A stretch of 64,000 nucleotides of DNA from contig NC_008278.1 in NCBI RefSeq assembly GCF_000058485.1, positions 1,606,962 to 1,670,961 on the forward strand, in the 5' to 3' direction. The notes below the pieces were generated by a model. It had not been told where the DNA came from. It worked only from the letters and a program-made list of their open reading frames with translations, and ran no database searches. Origin of the DNA: Frankia alni ACN14a (GTDB lineage: Bacteria > Actinomycetota > Actinomycetes > Frankiales > Frankiaceae). Below are positions 23,897-32,900 of this stretch, one piece after another. Numbering within the stretch: the stretch's first letter is position 1; each line of letters opens with the position of its first letter. A program made the translations under genes and the position numbers.

Positions 23897-26668
23897 TCAG
23901 ATGACGTCGATGCCGTCCAGCACGGATTCGCGGCGTGCCAACCAGGCCTGGGTGACCTCGTCCACCTGCGCCTGGTCGATGCGCGCGGCCGCCGCGGACA
24001 GCTCGGCCTCCCGGCCTGACGCGGTCTCCGACCGGTCCGGGAGCCTGTCCGGCCGGTCCGGGAGGTCACCCGGCCGGCGCGGCGGTTCCGCCCGCCCCGG
24101 GCGCCCCGGGCGGGGGTCCGGCCCGCGGCCCGGCGGATTCGGCGTGCCGGACCCGCCCGCCCCGATCGGACGGTCGCGGCCGGGACTCCCCGGGCGTGGC
24201 TCGCCCATCGCCGCACCTACCGGGCCCGCGGCGGGCGCCGGGTAGGACGATCGGCCGTTCGGTGGGGGCGCGCCGGTGGGGGGCCCGGCCCGGTCCGGCG
24301 CAGGTGCCTGCCCTCGACCCCACCGCTCCCGCGGGTCCGGGGCCGCCCATCCCTGGCCGTCCTGGCCGGGACGACCGGGCAGATCGCCGTCCGCGTGCCC
24401 GCCCGCGGGCCGACGCTCGAGGGGGACGTCGCCGTGGTGCGACGGCGGGCCACCGCCGAGCGTGGCAGACCGTTCTCGGTCGGCCCCCGGCGGCAGGGGG
24501 TGGCGGCGGGGGGTGGCCGTACCACCGCCCCCGGCGCGGCCGGGCGAGAGCCGCGATCCGTCCTGGTTCGGGCCGCCTCCCGGATTGGCCCGCATGCGTG
24601 GCCCCTCCGCTCGGCCGGGCCCGCCCGGTCCGTCCGGGCGTCCCGGGCCGCCCGAAGCATCGGACCGGCCCATTCCCGCCGGGCCGGCGGCGTCGCGTCC
24701 TCGAGGCGGGCCGGGCACGTCGCCGGCCGGGTCCGCCGGGCCACGGGCCGCCGGGCCGCCGGCGCGGGTCGGCTGCGCGTGCTGGCCGGGCGACCAGGTG
24801 CCGCTCGCCCGCGCCGCCGCCATCTCGACCGGGCCGGAGATCGGCGGTGCGGGGCGGGACGCCGGCACTGCCACCCGATCGGGATATCCGGGCGGCGCGC
24901 TGTGATCGACCGGCCGGGCCTGGCTCGGGAAGGCGTCCGGCGGTCCGTCCGGCCGCTGGCCGGCTACGCCGCCGCCCGCCAACCGGGGCTGAGCGCCGGT
25001 CGGGCGCGCCGGGACGTCGAGCGGTGGGACCGGTCGGCCGGCGGCGGGCACGGGCGGTGCCAGGCCCGGCAGCGCCGAGCCGTATCCGTCCGGCCGCTCC
25101 CGGCCGGCATCCCCCACGATCGGAACCGCGCCCGTGGCCCGCGGCTGCGCCGAGGACGGCCTGCCCGTCGCCGTGGGCGCCGGCGCGAAGCCGGATGCCC
25201 CGGGTTGGCGCGTTCCCGGTGAGGGCGGTGTGGTGCCGGGCAGGTTCGGCGGCCCGGCCGCCGGCCGGGCCGCCGTGCCGTTCGGGTGGGCCGCCGTGCC
25301 GTTCGGGTGGGCCGCCGTGCCGTTCGGGTGGGCCGCCGTGCCGTTCGGGTGGGCCGCCGTGCCGTTCGGGTGGGCCGCCGTGCCGTTCGGGTGGGCCGCG
25401 TAGTGGCGTCCCGAAACCGTGTCGTCGCGGCCGGCATCCGCGGCCGGTCGCCGGCCCACCTCGGCGATCCCGGGCAGCCTGGGCGTCGCGCCGGTCGGGT
25501 GGGGCAGGCCGGGTGGTGCCGGGATCCGCGGTGTCGCGCCTGTCGGCCGGGCCGGGGTCGGCTGCCCGGGCGCGACCGCCGACGGGTAGCCGGCATAGCC
25601 GTCACGGGCGTGGTCCGGCGAATACCCGTCACGGGCTCGGTCCGGGGACCGGTCGGCGTCGCCGGGCATGGTCCCGCCGTACGCCGCGACCGCCGGCAGC
25701 GTGCCGCCGGGCCGACCCGGCGCGGAGAGCGGCGGCGAGGGCGGGGGCGATGGCGGCGGCGTGGGCGGGCCAGGGCGGGCGGGTGGCGGCGGGCCGGCGG
25801 GTCGGGTGCCCGGCAGGCGCGACGGCGCCGCGACCTCGGCCGGGGAACGGCCCGGACCAGGCGGCGGGACGGAGCCGCGGTCCCGTCCGGCATCCGGATG
25901 GGTGTCGATGCCGCGATCGTCGCGGCCCCGCCCGGCGCGCGGTCGACTCTCCTGGTACGGCCCGCCCGCATCGTGATCGTCGAAGCGCCGGTCGTCGGGT
26001 CGCCGGTCGTCGAAGCGCCGGTCGTCGAAGGCGCGGTCGTCGGGCCGCGGGTTGTCGAAGTTCGGGTCGTGGAAGCTCTGGTCGCTGACGCTGCGGGGGC
26101 CGAACCGCCGGTCGTCCGACCGTTGGTCGTCGAACTCCGGCTCGCCGGACCGCGGCTCGCTGAACTGCGGCTCGCTGAACCGCGGCTCGTCGAACCGCGG
26201 CTCGTCGAAGCGCTGGTCCTCGGCTCCGCGATCGGAGCGGCCGTCTCGGCTCTGTTCCCGGTCGTCGTACCCGGCAGCCGGGTAGCCGGCAGCCGACGGG
26301 GACGAGGGGCGGCCAGCGGCGGGCGCGGTGGCATGGGCGACCGCGAGGGTGCCGCGCTCGGCGCTCTGGGCCTCGGTCTCGTCGTAGCCCGGCTCGGTCT
26401 CGCCGTTCTGGCCGCCGTCCCCGGCGTCCTGCGAGATGCCGGTGATGGCCATGATCGAGGCGCAGGGCCAGAGCCGGTCGCAGCTCAGACAGAGATCAAA
26501 CTCGTTCGGTTGATGTAGATCGATGAGCGTGATCAGAGAGTGGATGTGCTCTATGATCTTCGGTCCGACCAGAACGGGCCCACGCGCGATGACGTCGAGC
26601 TCGGAGCGCAAACGCCCGTGATATTGCTCGACGTCGGCAAGGCGCGGATCGTCCATCACAGGCAGCAT
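23897..26668 (-). CDS. Very large proline-rich repeat protein with a conserved N-terminal Cys domain
   Basis: About 923 aa, not assignable to a known family. The first 85 residues are ordered: DPRLADVEQYHGRLRSELDV, then a helix GPKIIEHIHSLITLIDLH, then CLSCDRLWPCASI with three Cys that could bind metal. After that the protein is low-complexity: charged repeats of the FDEPRFDEP and DDRRFDD type at about residues 150-230, then Pro/Gly/Ala-rich sequence. Six exact AAHPNGT heptads are encoded by 21-bp units. A short ordered C-terminus follows, LSAAAARIDQAQVDEVTQAW and LARRESVLDGIDVI. It lies 220 bp downstream of a gene with a similar tail and is likely co-transcribed. No signal peptide is seen, so it may be a cytoplasmic scaffold, but that is speculation. 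Confidence 0.7.
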   Translation of the reverse strand: MLPVMDDPRLADVEQYHGRLRSELDVIARGPVLVGPKIIEHIHSLITLIDLHQPNEFDLCLSCDRLWPCASIMAITGISQDAGDGGQNGETEPGYDETEAQSAERGTLAVAHATAPAAGRPSSPSAAGYPAAGYDDREQSRDGRSDRGAEDQRFDEPRFDEPRFSEPQFSEPRSGEPEFDDQRSDDRRFGPRSVSDQSFHDPNFDNPRPDDRAFDDRRFDDRRPDDRRFDDHDAGGPYQESRPRAGRGRDDRGIDTHPDAGRDRGSVPPPGPGRSPAEVAAPSRLPGTRPAGPPPPARPGPPTPPPSPPPSPPLSAPGRPGGTLPAVAAYGGTMPGDADRSPDRARDGYSPDHARDGYAGYPSAVAPGQPTPARPTGATPRIPAPPGLPHPTGATPRLPGIAEVGRRPAADAGRDDTVSGRHYAAHPNGTAAHPNGTAAHPNGTAAHPNGTAAHPNGTAAHPNGTAARPAAGPPNLPGTTPPSPGTRQPGASGFAPAPTATGRPSSAQPRATGAVPIVGDAGRERPDGYGSALPGLAPPVPAAGRPVPPLDVPARPTGAQPRLAGGGVAGQRPDGPPDAFPSQARPVDHSAPPGYPDRVAVPASRPAPPISGPVEMAAARASGTWSPGQHAQPTRAGGPAARGPADPAGDVPGPPRGRDAAGPAGMGRSDASGGPGRPDGPGGPGRAEGPRMRANPGGGPNQDGSRLSPGRAGGGGTATPRRHPLPPGADRERSATLGGGPPSHHGDVPLERRPAGGHADGDLPGRPGQDGQGWAAPDPRERWGRGQAPAPDRAGPPTGAPPPNGRSSYPAPAAGPVGAAMGEPRPGSPGRDRPIGAGGSGTPNPPGRGPDPRPGRPGRAEPPRRPGDLPDRPDRLPDRSETASGREAELSAAAARIDQAQVDEVTQAWLARRESVLDGIDVI
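25269..25394 (-). repeat. Six perfect 21-bp units inside the proline-rich gene
   Basis: On the plus strand GCCGCCGTGCCGTTCGGGTGG is repeated six times without change; on the coding strand each unit encodes AAHPNGT. The perfect identity at third positions points to recent expansion. Confidence 0.95.
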
Positions 26669-26889
26669 GCACCATAGCGGGCGAGAGGGTGCGAACGGCG
26701 TAGAACCATGGGGGGTGCCGTCACGGCTGACTCACGGTCCGCGTCCGACGAACGGTGCGGGGCGACGCTGACGGTCTTCTCCTCCTCACCTGCCGTGAGC
26801 GTGATGGCGGGCCACCTGGTCGAGGGATGCGCGGTCACGTCCCGCCCGAGGCCCGGGAGTCGCAGCGGCGCGGCGCGGCTAATCGCTGA

Positions 26890-27552
26890 TCAGGAGCGGT
26901 CCGGCCGGACCTCGTCGGTGCGCCGAACCTGGCGCATCAGACCCTCCTGTAGACGGGCGAATTCCTCTATGTAGGGACTTTCGACCTGTCCGGGGGCACC
27001 TCCGGGCTCCTTGCCCGGTCCGGATCGATCAAATGGCTCGAATCCCGCGAACTGACCGCCACCGTTCGGTGACATCCGGTCGGGCTGACCGTCGAAGGCG
27101 GGGTAATGGCCGCCGGGCGCGGGACCGCCCCGGTCGGTCGGCGCGTCGTAGCCGGGACCGTACGGAGGCAGGCTGCCGCCGCCTGGCGCGCCGGCGCGAT
27201 CCTGGCCGTTGTCGAACGCGGGGTAATGCGTGCCGTTCTGGGCGGCGTTCCGCTCGGCGGAACCGCCGTCGTAGGCGAATCCCGAGCCATTGGGGGTGGC
27301 GCTACCAGGGGCGATCGAGAGTGGTGCACCGCGCAGACCATCACCGGACGCCTCCGGCTGCTCCGAGGCCATAAAGCTCTCGGTCGCCGGGTAGATGCGG
27401 GCGGAGAGGCTGACCGACATCGGGTCGCTGCCGTAGGTGATGACGTCGACCTGATCCTCCGCGCTGATCCCGCCGTTACGGGCCAGATCGACGAAGCGGA
27501 ACAGATCGGCCCAGCGCAGACCATCGAGATCGACACTGATGCGCAATGCCAT
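26890..27552 (-). CDS. Hypothetical protein, partner of the proline-rich protein
   Basis: A 220-aa protein of unknown family. Residues 1-60 are ordered: MALRISVDLDGLRWADLFRF and VDLARNGGISAEDQVDVITY, then SVSLSARIYP. The middle is Gly/Pro/Asn-rich with the recurring phrase HYPAFD (three times in variants). The C-terminus SPYIEEFARLQEGLMRQVRR is a predicted helix. The layout, ordered head, disordered middle, helical tail, mirrors the 923-aa protein downstream, and both may assemble together. The ATG at 27552 follows a GGGATGGGG stretch. The function is unknown. Confidence 0.65.
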   Translation of the reverse strand: MALRISVDLDGLRWADLFRFVDLARNGGISAEDQVDVITYGSDPMSVSLSARIYPATESFMASEQPEASGDGLRGAPLSIAPGSATPNGSGFAYDGGSAERNAAQNGTHYPAFDNGQDRAGAPGGGSLPPYGPGYDAPTDRGGPAPGGHYPAFDGQPDRMSPNGGGQFAGFEPFDRSGPGKEPGGAPGQVESPYIEEFARLQEGLMRQVRRTDEVRPDRS

Positions 27553-27800
27553 GGTGGTGCCCCATCCCTGAGGTTCGTGACGTGCCGACGGTTACCTGGG
27601 CGCCAACGGACGATCGAGAGGTGCCACGGCACGCCGCCCGTCAGCGCCAGCCCGGGCAGCGATGGGCGGCAGCTTATACCGCGTTGGGGGACCATTCCCC
27701 ATCCGGGGAGGTTTCGCAGGGCTCTGCGCCGAAAGCGCTCGATGCCGGCAACGCCGATTGAGTGCATCACCTCGTTACCCCAGGTCAATCGGTCGCACGA

Positions 27801-27860
27801 TGGCGATCCGGATGGGTGTGCGGCGATCCGGATCGGTGTGCGGCGATCCGGGTCGGTGCG
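27801..27860. repeat. 20-bp tandem repeat, three units
   Basis: Three units of CGGCGATCCGGATCGGTGTG with a few changes, in the intergenic region (27553-28020) between the divergent proline-rich cluster and the GroES-like gene. The remainder of that 470-bp gap shows no gene. Confidence 0.8.
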
Positions 27861-28020
27861 CCGACACCGCGGACGCCGAACCGGGGCGGCGCGGCGCCGG
27901 GCCGTACGCCCGAGATGGACGGCGACCGGATCCGTCGGACGCACCCACGGTGCGCCGTCCGCACGCAAAGACCGCCGGGGGGTGCCGCGAGCCCGGCGCG
28001 GGCGGGTAGTGTCCGACCCT

Positions 28021-28413
28021 GTGAGCGTTGTGTCCGGCGGTGTCAACGGGGGCGGCGGCGCGGCCGGGGCGGGCACGCAGGCGGGTGTCATGCAGGCCGG
28101 CGCGCTGCCGATCAGGCTTCTTCATGACCGGGTGCTCGTCGAGCCCCGGGAGGACGCGGTGGACCGGCGGTCGAAGGCCGGCATCGTCATCCCGCCCACG
28201 GCGCACATGGGCAAGCGGTTGTCGTGGGCCGACGTCGTCGGGGTGGGGACCGCGGTGCGGACCATCCAGGTCGGCGACCGGGTGCTGTTCGATCCCGAGG
28301 ACCGCGCCGAGGTCGAGCTGCACTCGACCACCTACGTCCTGCTGCGGGAGCGGGACGTGCACGCCGTCGCGGCCGAGCGGCTCGACGACGGGCTCGCCGG
28401 TCTCTATCTCTGA
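28021..28413 (+). CDS. GroES-like co-chaperonin
   Basis: About 130 aa. LPIRLLHDRVLVEPREDAVD and RRSKAGIVIPPTAHMGKRLS, then GDRVLFDPEDRAEVELHSTT and YVLLRERDVHAV, follow the GroES fold with its mobile loop (S-K-A-G-I-V-I-P). Canonical GroES proteins are about 97-104 aa; here a Gly-rich N-terminal stretch is added if the GTG at 28021 is used, while the ATG at 28090 (MQAGALPI) would give a normal length. No groEL lies nearby, so it is probably a secondary co-chaperonin-like protein. Confidence 0.88.
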   Translation: MSVVSGGVNGGGGAAGAGTQAGVMQAGALPIRLLHDRVLVEPREDAVDRRSKAGIVIPPTAHMGKRLSWADVVGVGTAVRTIQVGDRVLFDPEDRAEVELHSTTYVLLRERDVHAVAAERLDDGLAGLYL

Positions 28414-28856
28414 GTCCTCGCCCCGGGGCGAGGGCAACCCGGCCGGGTGTGCAGGCGCCATCCGCCGACCACCCGGCGCTGCCCCCGGGCCCGAGTGGTG
28501 TACGGTGCCGCATCGATCGGGATGGAGGCGATCCGCCCGGGTCGTGACGTCCGGTCGTGAATGTGGTGGGAGCGACACCGCGCCGACGGCCCCCTGTCTG
28601 GCCTGACGCGGTTGCGCCCCGTATCCTTCGCTCGGCTTTGGAGATCCGCGTTCCGGCCGGGACCCTTGGATGTGGCGGAGGCACCGGGAATGCGGACATA
28701 AGGCACTGCATCCCCCATCCTCGGGGTCATTGCGTACCGTAGCCAGCCGATGTCCCGGGGTGCCGTGTTGAATGGCTCCCCGTGTTCGGCGGGAACCATC
28801 ACCCGCGGGTTGGCATAACCCCTGGGTGAACGACGGCAGGGAAAGGAAGGAGACGC
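28414..28856. other. Upstream region of the DUF4193 gene, no gene seen
   Basis: About 440 bp with no convincing frame. It is slightly less GC-rich than its flanks from 28600 on and should hold the promoter of the DUF4193 gene, but no clear -10/-35 pair could be assigned. Confidence 0.45.
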
Positions 28857-29156
28857 ATGGCTCGTGACTTCGACGCTCGGCGAAGCACGGATGTCGAGGA
28901 GGACGAGCTCCAGGAGCAGAGCCTGGAGACGCTCAAGGCGCAGCGCGCGGGCGCCGCGGCGGACCTCGGGGACGACATGGACGCCCTCGAGGCCGAACTG
29001 GACCTGCCCGACGCCGAGGTCCGCGACGAGGAACTGTCGCTGCGGGTGCTTCCTCGGCAGGCGGACGAGTTCACCTGCACCCAGTGCTTTCTGGTGCAGC
29101 ACCGCAGTCAGCTTGCGGATCCGCGCCGTATCGTCTGCTCGGACTGCGCGGCCTGA
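28857..29156 (+). CDS. DUF4193 family zinc-ribbon-like protein
   Basis: A 99-aa protein matching the actinobacterial DUF4193 family. It starts MARDFDARRSTDVEEDELQE, has the acidic middle DDMDALEAELDLPDAEVRDE, and ends with a four-Cys element, FTCTQCFLVQHRSQLADP then IVCSDCAA, which looks like a zinc ribbon. A strong ribosome-binding site (GGAAGGAGA) precedes the ATG. The family is nearly universal in actinobacteria, often near dut and DUF3093 genes, which are not present here. The role is unknown; it may act with RNA polymerase or nucleic acids, which is speculative. Confidence 0.93.
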   Translation: MARDFDARRSTDVEEDELQEQSLETLKAQRAGAAADLGDDMDALEAELDLPDAEVRDEELSLRVLPRQADEFTCTQCFLVQHRSQLADPRRIVCSDCAA

Positions 29157-29291
29157 CAGGGCCGGGGGATCGGCGGTCGGCACGGTGCAACGCCAGTTGC
29201 GGCGGCCGACACGGCGGGCGTCACGACCGATCCGACGCCCCCGGTCGGCCCGCCGCGGCCCCCGTCCGGTCCGCCAGTACCAGTGACGCCG

Positions 29292-29345
29292 GCACCGCCC
29301 TGATCACCAGCACTGCCCTGATCACCAGCACTGCCCTGATCACCA
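29292..29345. repeat. 18-bp tandem repeat, three units
   Basis: GCACTGCCCTGATCACCA three times (first unit with one change), between the DUF4193 gene and the next frame. Each unit contains the palindrome TGATCA. Confidence 0.9.
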
Positions 29346-29432
29346 GCACCGCCAGCACCGGGGGAGGGCCGCGACGGGGATGACCCCGGCGGGGCGCGAA
29401 CCCACGCCGGGCGGCGTGCCGCGACCGCGTTC

Positions 29433-29909
29433 GTGACCGTGGCCGCCGTCCTGCTCGTCTACTGTCGTCTGCCGATCGACGAGGCGGCCCGGGGCGTGGC
29501 GCTCGCCGGCCGCCTCGTGATCCTCGCTGTCGGTCTCGGCCTGCCGGGGTGGCTGATCCTGGGCCAGCTCGCCGCCGGCCGGCAGGGCACCCCCTACCAG
29601 CGGCGCGGCACCTGGTTGTTCGTCAACATCTGCCGTGCTGTTCGCCGCCGCCGGCGCCGCGCTACGGGCATCGAGAGCCGTCCGGCGCGAGTCGCGGGGC
29701 TGATCGGTACACCCGAACGCGGGTCCCTGACCTGGTGCCCCCGCTCCTCGTCGGCTCGCCGCCGAGCTGTCCACCGTTGGCGGCGTCGCGGATGTCGGCT
29801 CGGGGAACGGTCACACGCCGAGTTGTCCGGGCCCGTCCGGCCTGCCCAGTGCTTGGCCCGCGATGGTGTCACCGCCGGTGGACAACAGGTTGCCCATACG
29901 GCTGAGTAG
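29433..29909 (+). CDS. Possible remnant of an ion-channel-type membrane protein
   Basis: The N-terminal 55 residues have two membrane-like segments, VTVAAVLLVYCRLPIDEAAR and GRLVILAVGLGLPGWLILGQ, then GTPYQRR. This resembles the start of actinobacterial two-helix ion-channel proteins (…VLLVYYxLPL…Q…PY). The selectivity-filter region is missing: after residue 65 the translation turns Arg-rich and looks out of frame. It may be a truncated or frameshifted gene, or chance. The 18-bp repeats just upstream may have disturbed the region. There is no good ribosome-binding site. Confidence 0.3.
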   Translation: MTVAAVLLVYCRLPIDEAARGVALAGRLVILAVGLGLPGWLILGQLAAGRQGTPYQRRGTWLFVNICRAVRRRRRRATGIESRPARVAGLIGTPERGSLTWCPRSSSARRRAVHRWRRRGCRLGERSHAELSGPVRPAQCLARDGVTAGGQQVAHTAE

Positions 29910-29952
29910 CTGTACCACTACCAAGGGTAACTTGCCGTGGGGGTGGTGTGGA

Positions 29953-32900
29953 ATGCTCGACGAACAGTCACGGGTGCCCGGTGCTGTCCCGCCCCGTCCC
30001 GTTGCAGCCGCCCACCGGGCCCCTCTCGGCTCGGCCGAGGGCGCCCCCGGTCTGGGCCCTGTGCCTGGTCTGGGCCCGGTGCCCGGTCGGGACTCCCTGC
30101 CCGGTCGGGACTCCCTGCCCGGACCGAGCGGCGTCATCCCCGATCCGGATCAGGACGGGGCTCGTCCGGACGAGACCGTGAGCCGTCCGGGCGGCCGTGC
30201 GGCGCCCCGGCCCGTCGTGACCGCCGGCCTGCCCCTGGTACGCGGTCACTTCGTCGTGCCGACACCCCCGCCCGACTGCCTCGACCGGCCCCGACTGCGC
30301 CAGGCACTCGACGAGGCCGTGAGGCGTCCGCTCACCGTGGTCCGGGCCCCGGTCGGGTGGGGCAAGACGACGCTGCTCGCCGGTTGGGCCGCCGCTCGGC
30401 CCGCGCAGCCACCGCTCGTCTGGATCCGGGTTGATCCGGCGGCGACGCCGGCCGTTCCCGGCGGTCCGACTGTGCCGTTGTGGCCGCAGCTGCTGCACGG
30501 TCTCGGCCGCGCCGGGCTCATCCCGGCCGGCGCCGACCTCGCCCGTCCCGGCGCCGCCGCGGCGCACCACCCGTCCGACCACGGCTACCGGCAGCTCGCC
30601 AACCTGCTCGCGGACCTGCCGGCGCCGTTCGTGCTCGTCCTCGACGACGTCCACCTCCTGCGCGGGGGCAGCGACCTCGACGGGCTGGAGCTCCTGGTCA
30701 ACGAGGCCGGTGAGCGTGCCCGGACGATCCTGGTGGGTCGGACGGTGCCGGTGGCGCTGCACCGGCTGCGCGCCGCCGGGCACGTCACCGAGATCGATGC
30801 CGACGCGCTGGCGTTCACCCGGTCCGAGGCCGCGGATCTCCTGCGGGCGCAGGGGGTGTCGGCGACGGCGGCGCTGGTCGGCGGCCTGCTGCACGCCACC
30901 GAAGGATGGCCGGCCGGCGTGCGCCTGGCGGCGGGCGCCCTGGGGCGCGGGGCGGCAGCCCGACTCGGCGGCGCGCTCGGCGCAGAGCGCGCCGGTGGCC
31001 GGGCCGGAGCGTCCTCGCCGTGGGCGTCGTCGGCCTCCGCGCCGCAGTGGGCGCCGTTCGGGGGGCGGCTGCGGGCTGCGGATCCGGATCCGCCGTCGGC
31101 CTCGCTGGTCGCGATACCGGAGATCGCCGAGTTCCTGCGCGCCGAACTGCTCGCCCGCCAACCCCCGGCGGTCCACCGCTTTCTGCTGCGTACCAGCGTG
31201 CTGGAGTCGATGACCGGTCCGCTCGCCGACGCCGTGGTGGGCGAGGCGGACCTTGCCATCCCGTCGCAGGTCCTCGCGGAGATCGAGCAACAGTCGGGCT
31301 TCGTGGTGGCGCACCGCGACGGGATCCGGTTCCGATACCACCGGCTGTTCGCCGCGCTGCTGCGCGCCGAGCTGACCCGGGACCGCACGGAGGACGTCGA
31401 CGAGCTGCATCTGCGAGCGGCGCTGTGGTTCGCCGCGCACCGCCGGCCGGCCGAGGCGGTGCGGCATGCGGCGTGGGCCGGGGACTGGTGGTACGCGTCC
31501 TGCCTGCTCGTCGACGGCGTCGGGGTGGTGGACGCGCTGTCCGGCGGCGCGCTCGGGCTCGAACCGACCCTCGCGACGATGCCGGCGTCGTGGGCATCGT
31601 GGGCGCCCGAATGCGCGCTGGTCGCCGCGGTCGGGCATCTCCGTCACGGCCGGGTGGCGAAGGCGACCCGGTGCCTGGAGATGGCGCGCGCGGCGATCGC
31701 GGCGGCGGCGGTTCCCCGGCGTCGTTCGCTGTCCACCCAGGCTGATCTCGTCGAGCTGCGTCGGGCCGAGTTGGCGGGAGCGGGCGAGGAGATGCTCGGG
31801 GTGGCGCGTCGCCTGCTGCGCGGCGGCCCGGAAGGCGGCGCCGGCCAGCGGCGGGGTGCCGGCCGGCGGGTGGGCGTGCCCTCGCGCGCCGGCGACCCCG
31901 CCCGCAGCGACGGGCAGGCCACCGGCCCCGCCGATCGGCCCGCCGGGCGTGGCGACCTGCCGTCATCCGCTCGCGTCGCACCGACCCTGGCCCGTGGTGA
32001 GGGTGGTCGGCCGGACCGCCGGGGCCCGGCGTGGCCGCTCGGCTCGTCCGACCTGGACGACGATCGTCTCGGCGGGATCGTCACGGCGCTGGCCTGGTGC
32101 GGGCGGGGGCGGGCAGAGCTGTGGCTCGGCCGGGCCGAGCCTGCGGTGGACGCGTTGACCGAGGCGGTCGAGACGGCCCGGCTGGCGGGCGCCCGGATGG
32201 TCGAGATGTCCGCGGCCGGCGCGTTGGCACTCGCCTACGCGCTGCGAGGCCGGCTTCGTCTGGCCGAGTCGGCGGCCGCGGTGGTCTTCGCCGCGGTCGG
32301 AGAGCCGAGCGACCGCCCCGCCGAGGCGACCCGTCCCGTGACCACGGTGGGAGGGGGCGACGTGACGACTGGTTCCGTCTCCGTGCTCGCCGAGGAGCTC
32401 TGCGCGACCGAAGGTGATGGGGTCGTCGCCTGTCCGCCGGGAGTGACCGGTGTGGTCGAGGCACATCTCGCGATGGCGATGGTGGCCATCGCCCGGGCCG
32501 ACGGGGAGCGGGCGGTCGGCCATCTCCAGGCTGCCCGGTCCGGGCTGGGGCCTGGGCACCCGCCGCATCTGTTCGATCTCGTGGTCGTGCTGGACGCGCG
32601 GTCACGGTGCCGGCGGGGTCGTCCGGACGACGTTCGTGCCGCCCGCCGCCTGCTCGGCGGGCGGGGCCATCCGGCCGGGCCGCCGCTGTGTGTGTCGCTG
32701 TGGCAGGCCGTCGAGGTCGACCTGCTGCTCGCGGTCGGCAACGCCCAGGCCGCGCGGCAGGTGCTGGGGCGCCCCGTCGACGGCCGGCGCCCGGACCACG
32801 TCCTGGCGCTGGCCATGGCACGGGCTGATCTTGGGTGCGCGGATCTGGACGCGGCCGAGAACGCGGTCGCCGGCCTGCTGCGCGCCGACGGCGGCGGGGG

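Noticed and set aside
25269-25394. Six identical 21-bp units, considered as a CRISPR array
   Set aside because: The units are contiguous with no spacers, in frame with a coding sequence, and no cas genes are present.
27106-28020. N-terminal extension of the GroES-like protein by 305 residues
   Set aside because: The extension runs antisense through the start of the 26890-27552 gene and through the tandem repeat. The GroES fold begins only after 28090, and GTG/ATG starts are available there.
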